Source: FEN-1297 sp963710735
Lineage (GTDB): Bacteria; Bacteroidota; Ignavibacteria; Ignavibacteriales; Ignavibacteriaceae
Direction of reading: 5' to 3'
Assembly: GCA_963710735.1 (NCBI GenBank)
Contig: CAVQBN010000015.1
Coordinates: forward strand, 27,325 to 91,324
Length of the DNA: 64,000 nt
Below the pieces are notes generated by a model. That model was not told where the DNA came from, ran no database searches, and saw nothing but the letters and a program-made list of their open reading frames with translations. The stretch's first letter is position 1. Every line of letters starts with the position of its first letter. Shown here piece after piece: positions 47,433-56,622 of the stretch. Both the position numbers and the translations under genes were made by a program.

Positions 47433-49427
47433 ATGGATACATCGACCGGAATCAAGAAAATAAAAAAAGTAATAGTAGGTGGTGCCCGTGACCCTCACGA
47501 TAGCGGTATTTTCCACAAACTATCGTTAATTGCGTTTCTAGCTTGGGTCGGGCTTGGTTCAGATGGTTTATCTTCTTCATGTTACGGACCAGCCGAAGCA
47601 TTTAAGGCGCTACAAGGACATCCTTATTTGGGTATTTTTGTTGCATTAGGTACAGGTATTACTATCTTTATTATAGCTGCAAGTTATTCACATATTATAG
47701 AATTATTCCCTTCCGGAGGAGGAGGATATTTAGTTGCCAGTAAATTGCTTTCACCAAAACTAGGATTGATTTCCGGTTGTGCGCTACTAATCGATTACGT
47801 TTTAACTATTACAATTTCTATTGCAAGCGGTGCAGACGCTATATTTAGTTTCCTCCCACACAGCTGGCTTAATTATCGATTAGAGTTTGCCGTTTTTGGA
47901 GTCTTAATTTTGCTAATCCTTAATCTAAGAGGAATTAAGGAAGCTGTTATTCCGTTAGTGCCGGTTTTTTTGCTTTTTGTTTTTACTCATCTCTTTGCAA
48001 TATTATATGCTATTATTACCCATGCAATAAAATTCCACGAAGTATATAGCGCCACAAGTACCGAACTTACCAAATCATTTAATACGCTGGGTACATTTGG
48101 CGTACTATTTTTAATAATGAGAGCTTACAGTATGGGAGCCGGTACATTTACCGGTATAGAAGCAGTCAGCAACGGCCTTCCGATCTTGAGAGAACCAAGA
48201 GTGGCAACTGCAAAAAAAACTATGCGTTATATGGCTTTTTCTCTTTCGATTACAGTGATAGGATTAATGATTGCTTATCTTCTTTTTAAAGTACAAGATC
48301 AGCCGGGTAAAACATTAAACGCTATCTTGTTCCAGAATATGGTTGCCTCCTGGGGGCATCAAACAGGGTTTTTGTTTGTATTAATCACTCTACTCTCGGA
48401 GGCTATCCTTTTATTCATCGCTGCACAAACAGGATTTTTAGACGGCCCAAGAGTTCTTGCAAATATGGCTATTGATAGATGGTTCCCAACAAGATTTGCA
48501 ATGCTAAGTGATAGGCTTGTTACACAGAACGGAATACTTTTAATGGGCATCGCTTCATTAGTTATGATGCTGTTGTCTAAAGGTTCTGTTGATTTTTTAA
48601 TTGTTCTTTACAGTATTAATGTATTTATTACTTTCAGCCTTTCTCAATTGGGAATGGTAAAACATTGGTGGCAGGAAAGAAAGAGCGAGAAAAAATGGTT
48701 TAGAAAACTTTCTATCAATGGCATCGGCTTAGTCCTTACCTTATTTATTCTTATTTCAGTACTCCTTATAAAGTTTGAAGAAGGAGGATGGATTACAATT
48801 GTTATAACAACAGGTTTAGTGGTTTTAACTTTATACATAAAAAGACATTATACCAAAACTTTTGATATGCTGAGAAGATTGGATACCATTGTTGATTCAG
48901 TTGAAGCTTCAATATATAATATACATGATGAAAGCGAAGAACAACAAAAGACTAAACCAGTATTTGATCCGAAAGGGAAAACAGCTGTGATTTTGGTAAA
49001 CGGTTTTAACGGATTAGGTCTGCATACTTTGTTAAGTGTATTTCGCCTTTTTGGAGGTACTTATAAAAATTATGTGTTTGTCCAGGTGGGTTCTGTGGAT
49101 GCCGGGAATTTTAAAGGTGCGGCAGAAATTGAAAATCTCGGCAGTTATATAAAATCTGAAGCAGAGAGATACGTTAATTATATGGATGAGCACGGGTATT
49201 ATGCAGAAGCTTTTACTTCTGTTGGTACTGATGTAGTAGAACAAATAAACAGTTTAGTGCCCAGTATTAATTCAAAATATTCTAATGTTGTTTTTTTCGG
49301 TGGGCAAATTGTTTTTCCGGAAGAATCTTTTATGACAAGATGGCTGCATAATTATATTGTATTCTCCGTTCAAAAGAAATTTTACCGGCAGGGGATACCG
49401 TTTGTAATTTTACCTATTAGAGTATAA
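47433..49427 (+). CDS. APC-superfamily permease, KimA-like
   Basis: 664 residues with about twelve membrane helices and a soluble C-terminal domain (about 500-664). Family-like segments are GLGSDGLSSSCYGPAEAF near the start, SGGGGYLVASKLL, YSMGAGTFTGIEAVSNGLP and INVFITFSLSQLGMVKHWW. The overall pattern resembles KimA-type high-affinity K+ importers more than amino-acid permeases, but the substrate is inferred by resemblance only. The gene is monocistronic. Confidence 0.8.
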   Translation: MDTSTGIKKIKKVIVGGARDPHDSGIFHKLSLIAFLAWVGLGSDGLSSSCYGPAEAFKALQGHPYLGIFVALGTGITIFIIAASYSHIIELFPSGGGGYLVASKLLSPKLGLISGCALLIDYVLTITISIASGADAIFSFLPHSWLNYRLEFAVFGVLILLILNLRGIKEAVIPLVPVFLLFVFTHLFAILYAIITHAIKFHEVYSATSTELTKSFNTLGTFGVLFLIMRAYSMGAGTFTGIEAVSNGLPILREPRVATAKKTMRYMAFSLSITVIGLMIAYLLFKVQDQPGKTLNAILFQNMVASWGHQTGFLFVLITLLSEAILLFIAAQTGFLDGPRVLANMAIDRWFPTRFAMLSDRLVTQNGILLMGIASLVMMLLSKGSVDFLIVLYSINVFITFSLSQLGMVKHWWQERKSEKKWFRKLSINGIGLVLTLFILISVLLIKFEEGGWITIVITTGLVVLTLYIKRHYTKTFDMLRRLDTIVDSVEASIYNIHDESEEQQKTKPVFDPKGKTAVILVNGFNGLGLHTLLSVFRLFGGTYKNYVFVQVGSVDAGNFKGAAEIENLGSYIKSEAERYVNYMDEHGYYAEAFTSVGTDVVEQINSLVPSINSKYSNVVFFGGQIVFPEESFMTRWLHNYIVFSVQKKFYRQGIPFVILPIRV

Positions 49428-49464
49428 TATCTGCTGAGAGTTTAGGAGTAAAAATCTCTTTGAG

Positions 49465-50892
49465 TTAAAGAATTTCCTCTTGTATATAAAAAGCCATCTT
49501 TAAAAGATTTAATTCATCAAATTGTTTAGCAAGTAATTGAAGTCCAATAGGCAGACCCTCGGAACTTTTTGCAATTGGTACATTTATTCCCGGGATTCCA
49601 GCAAGATTAGCAGAGGTTGTATATATATCACTTAAGTACATTTCAAGAGGATCGCTAGATTTTTCACCAATCTTAAATGCAGTGGTAGGAGATGTGGGCG
49701 TTAAAATTATATCAACTTTATTGAATGCGTTATCAAAATCATTCTTTATGAAACGGCGAACTTTTTGAGCTTTACGATAATAAGCATCATAATACCCTGC
49801 TGAAAGAACATAAGTGCCGAGCATTATTCTTCTTTTCACTTCATTGCCGAATCCTTCCGAACGGGATGATTTATACATCTCAATCAATGAAGAAACATTT
49901 TCAGATCGATAACCGTACCTTGCTCCATCGTATCGGGCTAAGTTTGATGAAGCTTCAGCCGTTGTTAAAATGTAATAAGTTGCTATTGTATATTCAGTAT
50001 GTGGGAGCTGTATTTCTTCTACTTCAAATCCAACAGATTTTAATTTTAATATAATATTTTCAATTGCTGTTTTAATTTCCTGTGAAAGGCCTTCACCAAA
50101 ATATTCTTTTGCAATACCGATTTTTAATTTTTTATCTCCTAAAGAAAGATTACCGGAAAGTTCCGGGATAGGACTTGATGATGAAGTCGAATCATTTTCA
50201 TCATTACCCGACATAACCTCAAGAACAAGTGCCGCATCTTCCACGTTTTTTGAAAAAGGCCCAATACTATCGAAGGATGAAGCGAATGCAGTCAATCCGT
50301 ATCTGGAGACTCTTCCATAAGTTGGTTTAAGTCCGTAAACACCGCAGAATGCAGCTGGCTGCCTGATAGATCCGCCTGTGTCAGTCCCTAAAGAAACATC
50401 ACAAAGTTCTGCAGCAACTGCTGCTGCCGACCCGCCGCTTGATCCGCCGGGTACTTTTGCATTATCAACCGGATTTAAAACATTACCAAATGCAGAATTT
50501 TCATTTGAAGAACCCATGGCAAATTCATCGCAATTGGTTTTACCGATTATTATTGCATCTTCATCAATCAACTTTTTAACTGCGGTAGCGGTATAAAGCG
50601 AGGTAAAATCTTTTAATATTTTTGATGAGCATGTGGTCGGTTTATCTTTTATAGAAAGTACATCCTTAACTGCTATAACCATTCCAGCCAGTTTGCCGTG
50701 TTTGCCGGATTTTATTTTACCTTCAACACTACCGGCCTGTTCTTTTACTTCTTTATTAAAAACAAAATTATAAGCGTTTAAATGTTTATTCTTTTCGATT
50801 TGATCCAGAAAAAATTCAACATTATCGGTCAAAGATAATTTTCCGTCTTTTATAAGTTTTAATTTTTCGGTATGGTTTTTATAAGGCAGCAA
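49465..50892 (-). CDS. gatA: Glu-tRNA(Gln)/Asp-tRNA(Asn) amidotransferase subunit A
   Basis: 475 residues from TTG 50892. The amidase core has AVKDVLSIKDKPTTCSS (catalytic Lys), the Gly/Ser-rich GGSSGGSAAAVAAELCDVSLG and GTDTGGSIRQPAAFCG (cis-Ser and nucleophile Ser). It supplies ammonia for indirect Gln/Asn tRNA charging. gatB and gatC are not adjacent. A terminator just upstream separates it from the tat genes, so it needs its own promoter. Confidence 0.96.
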   Translation of the reverse strand: MLPYKNHTEKLKLIKDGKLSLTDNVEFFLDQIEKNKHLNAYNFVFNKEVKEQAGSVEGKIKSGKHGKLAGMVIAVKDVLSIKDKPTTCSSKILKDFTSLYTATAVKKLIDEDAIIIGKTNCDEFAMGSSNENSAFGNVLNPVDNAKVPGGSSGGSAAAVAAELCDVSLGTDTGGSIRQPAAFCGVYGLKPTYGRVSRYGLTAFASSFDSIGPFSKNVEDAALVLEVMSGNDENDSTSSSSPIPELSGNLSLGDKKLKIGIAKEYFGEGLSQEIKTAIENIILKLKSVGFEVEEIQLPHTEYTIATYYILTTAEASSNLARYDGARYGYRSENVSSLIEMYKSSRSEGFGNEVKRRIMLGTYVLSAGYYDAYYRKAQKVRRFIKNDFDNAFNKVDIILTPTSPTTAFKIGEKSSDPLEMYLSDIYTTSANLAGIPGINVPIAKSSEGLPIGLQLLAKQFDELNLLKMAFYIQEEIL

Positions 50893-50919
50893 TAGTATTC
50901 CAAATTATTTTTTATTCAA

Positions 50920-50954
50920 TAAAAACCCGCTGGGTTATTTACAAAGCAGCGGGT
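50920..50954 (-). terminator. Terminator after the tatA cluster
   Basis: An 8-bp perfect stem ACCCGCTG/CAGCGGGT (50925-50932 with 50947-50954) and a five-T run on the minus strand. It closes the operon ending at the third tatA and isolates gatA. Confidence 0.85.
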
Positions 50955-50990
50955 GAAAATATAAACTAAAAGCTCTAATTATCAATTAAT

Positions 50991-51185
50991 TTATTTTGAG
51001 TCCTCTTTCTTATCTGATGTTCCGGATTTATTAATATCATTTTCATCATCATTTATTGCTTTCTTAAATTCCCGTATGCCTTTACCTAATCCCTGGGCAA
51101 GATCAGGAATTTTTTTAGCTCCAAATAGAATTACTATAACAAGCAATATTAATAATATTTTCCCAATACTTAAATCTTCTAACAT
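50991..51185 (-). CDS. tatA: TatA/E-family twin-arginine translocase subunit, copy 3
   Basis: 64 residues. A membrane helix (GKILLILLVIVILFGAKKI) is followed by the hinge and amphipathic helix PDLAQGLGKGIREFKKAI and an acidic tail. It forms the Tat pore for folded proteins. It is the last of three adjacent paralogues; no tatC is in the window. Confidence 0.92.
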   Translation of the reverse strand: MLEDLSIGKILLILLVIVILFGAKKIPDLAQGLGKGIREFKKAINDDENDINKSGTSDKKEDSK

Positions 51186-51239
51186 TTCATTACCTAAAAA
51201 ATTATAAGTCAGAACTTAGAAATCGATAAAACAACTTAA

Positions 51240-51440
51240 CTAAGATTGTTTATTATCTGATTTCTTTTCAGAGTTATTCGGAACCTTAATATCTTCTTCA
51301 ACGTCTCGGATAGCTTTTTTAAATTCTCTTATGCCTTTACCTAAGCCTTGTGCAAGATCGGGAATTTTTTTTGAGCCGAATAAAACCAGAACAACCAGAA
51401 GAATAATTAAGAGTTCGCCCATTCCCATATTATCAAACAT
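51240..51440 (-). CDS. tatA: TatA/E-family subunit, copy 2
   Basis: 66 residues. It shares the same amphipathic helix (PDLAQGLGKGIREFKKAI) with copy 3 and has the helix GELLIILLVVLVLFGSKKI. The tail is charged (VEEDIKVPNNSEKK). The near identity around the hinge points to recent duplication. Confidence 0.92.
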   Translation of the reverse strand: MFDNMGMGELLIILLVVLVLFGSKKIPDLAQGLGKGIREFKKAIRDVEEDIKVPNNSEKKSDNKQS

Positions 51441-51520
51441 GTTATCACCTATAGGTTAAAATATTTCATTACAAAACTTAATAATAATAATATTGAAAAG
51501 TGGTGTTATAATTCAAACCT

Positions 51521-51736
51521 TTATTTCTTTTGTTTTTCATCAGTTTCCTTATCATCAGTTTTCTTATCGTCAGTTGAATCTTTAACCTCATCCTCAACAT
51601 CTTTAACTGCATTCTTAAATAATTTTAGACCTTTACCTAATCCTTGTGCAAGATCGGGAATTTTTTTAGCACCGAAAAGGATCAAGATCACAAGAAAAAC
51701 AAGTATTAATTCGCCCGTTCCAAAGTTGCCAAACAT
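51521..51736 (-). CDS. tatA: TatA/E-family subunit, copy 1
   Basis: 71 residues. The helix GELILVFLVILILFGAKKI is followed by PDLAQGLGKGLKLFKNAV, less similar than copies 2 and 3, and a long Asp/Lys tail (DDKKTDDKETDEKQKK). It starts 12 bp after purQ. Any of the three could act as TatB; sequence alone does not decide. Confidence 0.92.
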   Translation of the reverse strand: MFGNFGTGELILVFLVILILFGAKKIPDLAQGLGKGLKLFKNAVKDVEDEVKDSTDDKKTDDKETDEKQKK

Positions 51737-51748
51737 TTTTTCACCCTT

Positions 51749-52447
51749 TTAATTTAAGAAATTGTTCAAAATCGAATTAAAGATAATGCTTCCATCGGTT
51801 TTATTAAGGACCGGATCGGTAGATCTTTCCGGATGGGGCATCATTCCTAATATGTTTCCTTTTTTGTTTATTATACCAGCAATATTTAAAACAGATCCAT
51901 TCGGATTAAATTCTTCCGAAACTTCTCCATCACCAGAAGAATATTTGAAAACAATCTGGTTATTGTCAATCAAAGATTTCAAAGTTTCTTCATCAGCAAA
52001 ATAATTACCTTCACCATGGGCAATAGGAACTTTTATTATCTTATCAGTCCCAATATCTTTGGTAAAAATTGTATCCCTATTTTCCGTAGAAAGATACACA
52101 TCTTTACAGACAAATTGTAGGGATTTATTTTTTAACATAATTCCAGGTAATAACCCGGCTTCCAGAAGAATTTGGAAGCCATTACAAATACCGATTACAA
52201 GTCCGCCTTTATTTGCAAATTCGATTATCGAATTCATTATAGGAGAAAATCTAGCGATTGCCCCGCATCGTAAATAATCTCCATAAGAAAATCCGCCAGG
52301 GAGAATAATGATATTTGAGCCTTGCAAATCATTTTCTTTATGCCATAGAAAAGTAACATCCGTATGAAGGATTTTTTTTAATGCATAATATGCATCATGA
52401 TCACAGTTAGAACCGGGGAAAACTACTACTCCGAATTTTGCGGTCAT
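51749..52447 (-). CDS. purQ: FGAM synthase glutaminase subunit PurQ
   Basis: A 232-residue class I glutamine amidotransferase: VVFPGSNCDHD, nucleophile Cys in GICNGFQILLEAG (near 92), and the His-x-Glu in MPHPERSTDP. It delivers ammonia to PurL in purine synthesis. It overlaps purS by 4 bases, as in three-subunit FGAM synthases; purL is not present here. Confidence 0.97.
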   Translation of the reverse strand: MTAKFGVVVFPGSNCDHDAYYALKKILHTDVTFLWHKENDLQGSNIIILPGGFSYGDYLRCGAIARFSPIMNSIIEFANKGGLVIGICNGFQILLEAGLLPGIMLKNKSLQFVCKDVYLSTENRDTIFTKDIGTDKIIKVPIAHGEGNYFADEETLKSLIDNNQIVFKYSSGDGEVSEEFNPNGSVLNIAGIINKKGNILGMMPHPERSTDPVLNKTDGSIIFNSILNNFLN

Positions 52448-52695
52448 GATACTTTTTCCAGTGAATACTCGTAATCTTCCATTATCGGATTGGATAGGAG
52501 TTTAATGCAATAATCTTTCACTTCTTCCTCGGCTGTTTGCTGATCATCAGTATCGACAGTAAATTCTATAAATTTTCCTATTCTTGTATCTTTAATATTT
52601 TTTAAGCCCAAATGAGCTGCGCCTTTTTCAACTGCTTTACCCTGAGGGTCAAGAATCGAAGGCCTTCTTTTAATTATTACAGTTACCTTAAACAA
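52444..52695 (-). CDS. purS: FGAM synthase subunit PurS
   Basis: 83 residues from the TTG at 52695, which gives FKVTVIIKRRPSILDPQGKA, the normal PurS start. The frame is open further up to 52788, but that part would overlap pssA and has no family counterpart. KDTRIGKFIEFTVD follows. AGGAT precedes the TTG. It bridges PurL and PurQ. Confidence 0.93.
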   Translation of the reverse strand: MFKVTVIIKRRPSILDPQGKAVEKGAAHLGLKNIKDTRIGKFIEFTVDTDDQQTAEEEVKDYCIKLLSNPIMEDYEYSLEKVS

Positions 52696-52741
52696 ATTAA
52701 TAATCCTAATTTTTTGTTCAGAGAAAAGAGGTTGTTTTCCA

Positions 52742-53461
52742 TCAATTTTTTTTAGAAATGGAATAAAAAATGTTTCGAAAAATACCAAATAGAATTATGA
52801 AAACAAATATATAGAAAAGCGCCTTACCGGAGGTGATTATTAAAAGTATTATTGACAATACTACAAAGACGAAATGATATGGCCTAGCTTTAATGCCTTT
52901 AAGTGTGAATTTAGGAAGCGTATCATACTTAATTCTACTTACCATTAAAAAAGAGAGAACAATTACCAAAGGAATAATAAAAGAAGCATATGGTTCTTGA
53001 TATCCGGAACCGATTTGGTAATATGTCAAAACGAAAGATGCAATTGTTATTGCAGAGGACGGAATAGGTAATCCTTTGAAGTAAGATTTATCGAATCCAA
53101 CCAGCTGAACGTTAAACCTTGCTAATCTGAATCCGCCGGCTATCATAAGTAATGAACTTATTATTACTCCGAATACACCGTAACTAATTAAGTGAGTTTG
53201 ATAAATTAAAAATGCAGGCGCAGCGCCAAAACTGACAAGATCGGAAAGTGAGTCAAGCTCAACCCCGAGTTCGCTACTGGAATTTGTAAGACGTGCCATT
53301 ATACCATCTAATCCATCAAACAATGCGGCAATTATTATTAACCATGCTGCGTAATTGTATTGGTCCTGACTGGCATTTATAATGGAAAGAAAACCGCAGA
53401 ACATGTTCATTGCGGTAAACATGTTTGGTATAACCGATGGAGTTATTCTCAATCTATTCAT
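52742..53461 (-). CDS. pssA: CDP-diacylglycerol-serine O-phosphatidyltransferase
   Basis: 239 residues with about eight membrane helices. The CDP-alcohol transferase motif is complete: DG at 52-53, AR at 56-57, G66, D70 and D74. It makes phosphatidylserine; the decarboxylase gene overlaps its start by 4 bases, so the two steps to phosphatidylethanolamine are coupled. Confidence 0.96.
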   Translation of the reverse strand: MNRLRITPSVIPNMFTAMNMFCGFLSIINASQDQYNYAAWLIIIAALFDGLDGIMARLTNSSSELGVELDSLSDLVSFGAAPAFLIYQTHLISYGVFGVIISSLLMIAGGFRLARFNVQLVGFDKSYFKGLPIPSSAITIASFVLTYYQIGSGYQEPYASFIIPLVIVLSFLMVSRIKYDTLPKFTLKGIKARPYHFVFVVLSIILLIITSGKALFYIFVFIILFGIFRNIFYSISKKN

Positions 53462-54114
53462 TCGCTATCAGCATAATCGAAAAGGATTGTTTCGCCAGCC
53501 GTTACATGCTCTCCCTTTTTTACTTTAGGCTGCCATTTTTCAGAGACGACGACATCAACTCTGCTGCCAAATTTAATCATACCGAATCTTTCTCCAATTT
53601 TTACACTATCACCCGGTTTAATCGTATAAATTATTCTTCTAGCAATAAATCCTGCTACCTGAGTAAAAAAAACTTTACCATTTTTACTTTCAATACCAAA
53701 TTCGGCCCGTTCATTTTTCTCGGAAGCTTTATCTTCAAAAGCTGCTATGTATTGTCCATGATAATATTTTAAATATTCTAATTTACCTGTAATTGGAATT
53801 CTATTTACGTGAACATTAAGCGGCGACATAAAAATAGAAATTTGTTTTGCCTTTCCTCTAATATATTTATCATCCAATACATCTTTTACAAAAAGTACTT
53901 TCCCATCTGCCGGCGAAATAACAACATTTTCTTTATCCGGAGTAACCCTATCCGGATCTCTGAAAAAGTAGATTGAAAATAAAAGAAAAACTATAGGAAA
54001 GATAATGAGAATATATTTTACAGCATAATTGCTGACAAAGTAGCTGGTAATAATTAAAATAAGCGTAATTATAGCAATAATACTAAGGGTGGAATATCCA
54101 TATTTAGTAAGCAT
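53458..54114 (-). CDS. psd: Phosphatidylserine decarboxylase
   Basis: 218 residues of the short class. Two membrane helices at the start precede FFRDPDR, VISPADGKVLFVKDV, ISIFMSPLNVHVNRIPITG and the autocleavage site FGSRVDVV, where the Ser becomes the pyruvoyl group. It converts phosphatidylserine to phosphatidylethanolamine. It sits 3 bp after the PurC-like gene and overlaps pssA. Confidence 0.96.
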   Translation of the reverse strand: MLTKYGYSTLSIIAIITLILIITSYFVSNYAVKYILIIFPIVFLLFSIYFFRDPDRVTPDKENVVISPADGKVLFVKDVLDDKYIRGKAKQISIFMSPLNVHVNRIPITGKLEYLKYYHGQYIAAFEDKASEKNERAEFGIESKNGKVFFTQVAGFIARRIIYTIKPGDSVKIGERFGMIKFGSRVDVVVSEKWQPKVKKGEHVTAGETILFDYADSE

Positions 54115-54117
54115 TTT

Positions 54118-54828
54118 TTAAGCACTCATCAAATTGAATAACTGGTCTGTATAGTGCCTTATCTCTGCGGAAGTATTAAATTTGAAGGGATCGATTCCGT
54201 TATTGTTTTTATTAAATGGAATTACTTTTATGCTTCGAGGAGTAAAATCGTCTACGAGAAATATTTTTTCTTCAAATTTTCCAAAACTGCAAGAAGCTTC
54301 AGCCAATAGATAGCCTCTTCTTTCAAAATAGGATTTAAGTACTGCGTTTACTTTTGAACAAATCCTGTTTATAACTTTAATATCCTCATTCGTACATAAA
54401 TCAAAGGAAATTAAATGACTTTCGGTAATTAAAGTATCTTTCCCTTCGCCAAAATGAATTTCAAAAATGGGCAGATTTAAAATATCATTTTCTTTTTTAT
54501 TAAAAATTTTCGCAGTCCTTTTATCAATTACATTTACAATTTTTATATAGAAAGGAAAGCGAGTATGTTTAATAAATTTAAGGGTAGTTTTATTATGCAG
54601 TTTAACGAATGCAGCCGGCACATGGTATTCTTTTAAATAATCGAAAAAGAAAGAATTTATTGCCGCAAATTTTTCACCTAAGTTTTTTACTTTTACTTTT
54701 TTATTTCCGTTTGAACTAAAAAAATCAAGATACTCAACAATTAAGTAATCTTGCTCATCTAAAGGCAATTCTTTTTTTAATAAATCCTCATCGAAATGCA
54801 AGTTATGGTAAAGCTTGTTGTTATTCAA
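54118..54828 (-). CDS. Divergent SAICAR synthetase (PurC)-like protein
   Basis: 236 residues whose order of segments follows PurC: YLIVEYLDFFSSN, NLGEKFAAINSFFFDYLKEY, VPAAFVK, LPIFEIHFGEGKDTLITESH, VINRICSKVNAVLKSYFERR and IFLVDDFTPRSIK. Key catalytic segments are altered: the usual RN-AAGS block reads IVNVIDKRTAKIF, the EFGR block reads CSFGKFEE, and DE-SPD reads DDFTPRS. It heads the operon with psd, pssA, purS and purQ. It could be a drifted PurC or a repurposed paralogue; activity is uncertain. Confidence 0.7.
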   Translation of the reverse strand: MNNNKLYHNLHFDEDLLKKELPLDEQDYLIVEYLDFFSSNGNKKVKVKNLGEKFAAINSFFFDYLKEYHVPAAFVKLHNKTTLKFIKHTRFPFYIKIVNVIDKRTAKIFNKKENDILNLPIFEIHFGEGKDTLITESHLISFDLCTNEDIKVINRICSKVNAVLKSYFERRGYLLAEASCSFGKFEEKIFLVDDFTPRSIKVIPFNKNNNGIDPFKFNTSAEIRHYTDQLFNLMSA

Positions 54829-54962
54829 AACTTCCTTTTCAAATTTTAGTTAAGAAATTATATAAATTAGGTATAAAAAGTCAATCGAATATATTATATT
54901 TGGACGAAAATTAAAAAAAATCATCAAAAAAAGTGTAGAAAAAATTATACAGGAGGATATTA

Positions 54963-55289
54963 ATGAAGGGCGGAATGCAAGGAATGCTGAAACAAGTGCA
55001 AAAAATGCAGGAGGAGATGCAGAAAGTTCAGAGCCAGCTAGGAAATTTAACTGTTAGTGAAGAAGCCGGCGGTGGAATGATAAAAGCAACAGCTAACGGC
55101 AATAAAGAAATAATTTCCGTTACAATTGACCCCCAAGTCATAAATCCTGAAGAAAGAGAGATTTTGGAAGATTTAGTTGTGGCTGCTGTCAATAAGGCAA
55201 TACAGTCTGCCAATAAGTTAGCAGAAGAAGAAATGGCAAAAGTTACTAAAGGTATGCTTCCCCCCGGAATGAATATCCCAGGATTTTAA
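54963..55289 (+). CDS. ybaB: YbaB/EbfC nucleoid-associated protein
   Basis: 108 residues. MKGGMQGMLKQVQKMQEEMQ forms the N-terminal helix, followed by GMIKATANGNKEIISVTIDP and VAAVNKAIQSANKLAEEEM. It is a small DNA-binding dimer. AGGAGG lies upstream and recR follows after 2 bp, the conserved order. Confidence 0.96.
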   Translation: MKGGMQGMLKQVQKMQEEMQKVQSQLGNLTVSEEAGGGMIKATANGNKEIISVTIDPQVINPEEREILEDLVVAAVNKAIQSANKLAEEEMAKVTKGMLPPGMNIPGF

Positions 55290-55291
55290 AA

Positions 55292-55888
55292 TTGCAAATA
55301 GCCGAACCTTTATTAATTGCTATAGAAGAGCTAAGTAAATTACCGGGGATCGGTAAAAAAACCGCACAAAGATTAGCACTTCATATATTAAAGAGCAATA
55401 AAGAATCTGTTGATAATCTTGTGAAATCGATACAGGATCTTAAGACGCGGCTTAGATTCTGTGACAGATGTTTTAATCTTTCCGAAGAAGAATTATGTGA
55501 CATTTGCAAAAACCCTAAACGTGATAAGTCCATGATTTGTGTTGTTGAAGAAGCGAGTGATGTTATTGCAATAGAAAAAACAAATGAATATTCCGGGCAG
55601 TATCATATTTTAGGCGGTGTTCTTTCTCCGTTATCAGGTGTGGGGTCCGATTCTCTTAAAATAAAAGAATTAATGAAGAGATTTGAAACAGAAGAAATAA
55701 TCGAAGTAATACTGGCGTTGAATCCTGATACCGAGGGAGAAACTACAGCATTATATTTAGCTAAATTAATTAAACCTTTAGGAATAAAAGTATCCAGAAT
55801 AGCTCGAGGTCTTCCAATAGGCGGTGATTTGGAATTTGCAGATGAAGCAACTATCGGTAGAGCTGTCTTAGGAAGAATTGTATTGTAA
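55292..55888 (+). CDS. recR: Recombination protein RecR
   Basis: 198 residues from a TTG start. A helix-hairpin-helix (LPGIGKKTAQRLALHIL) is followed by a zinc finger with C57, C60, C69 and C72, then a Toprim domain (ICVVEEASDVIAIE, LNPDTEGETTALYL). It acts with RecO and RecF on gapped DNA. Its stop overlaps the methyltransferase start by one base. Confidence 0.98.
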   Translation: MQIAEPLLIAIEELSKLPGIGKKTAQRLALHILKSNKESVDNLVKSIQDLKTRLRFCDRCFNLSEEELCDICKNPKRDKSMICVVEEASDVIAIEKTNEYSGQYHILGGVLSPLSGVGSDSLKIKELMKRFETEEIIEVILALNPDTEGETTALYLAKLIKPLGIKVSRIARGLPIGGDLEFADEATIGRAVLGRIVL

Positions 55889-56622
55889 TGGCAGAATGGT
55901 TTGAAGATTGGTTTGATACCGAAGAGTATTTAGATGTTTACCAGCACAGAAATGAACAAGATGCAAAGAAACTTGTCGATTTAATTATACAAAATGTAAA
56001 TATTCCTGCCGGTGGTAAAGTTTTAGACATGGCATGCGGAACCGGGCGGCACTCAATATTATTTGCTGAAAAGGGTTATTCGGTAAGTGCAGTAGATTTA
56101 AGTAAAAATTTACTTAAAGTAGCAAAAGAATCAGCCGATTTTGCTGATGTAAAAATAAATTTTGTGCATTCTGATTTGAGATCATTTTGTGTAAGTTCAA
56201 AATTTAATCTAGCTGTAAATCTTTTTACAAGCATCGGTTATTTTGAAGACGAATACGATAATTTTAAAATATTGAAAACTGCATATGATCATCTTTATGA
56301 CAATGGTTATTTTGTTATAGATTTTTTTAACAGAAGATATATTGAAAATAATTTGATCCCGGAATCGAGAGATGAAATTTTTAATGAGAAGATAATTCAA
56401 AAAAGAAGTATTGAAGGTAACAGAGTAGAAAAGCAGATAATAATAAATAAAAATGGAAACGAAAAACATTTTCATGAATCTGTAAGAATGTATTACAAAG
56501 AAGAATTATTTAATGCTATAAAATCAGAAGGGTTCCGGATAAGGAAATATTTTGGTGATTCAAGTGGAAAATCTTTTGACTTAGAAACTTCTCCCAGAAT
56601 TATTATAATAGCTCAGAAATGA
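55888..56622 (+). CDS. Class I SAM-dependent methyltransferase
   Basis: 244 residues. Motif I is VLDMACGTGRHSILFAEKGY (about 45-64), the acidic residue SAVDLSKNLL, and motif VNLFTSIGYFEDEYDN. The substrate is unknown. It overlaps recR by one base and the following lipoprotein gene by 4, so it is part of the ybaB-recR operon. Confidence 0.9.
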   Translation: MAEWFEDWFDTEEYLDVYQHRNEQDAKKLVDLIIQNVNIPAGGKVLDMACGTGRHSILFAEKGYSVSAVDLSKNLLKVAKESADFADVKINFVHSDLRSFCVSSKFNLAVNLFTSIGYFEDEYDNFKILKTAYDHLYDNGYFVIDFFNRRYIENNLIPESRDEIFNEKIIQKRSIEGNRVEKQIIINKNGNEKHFHESVRMYYKEELFNAIKSEGFRIRKYFGDSSGKSFDLETSPRIIIIAQK

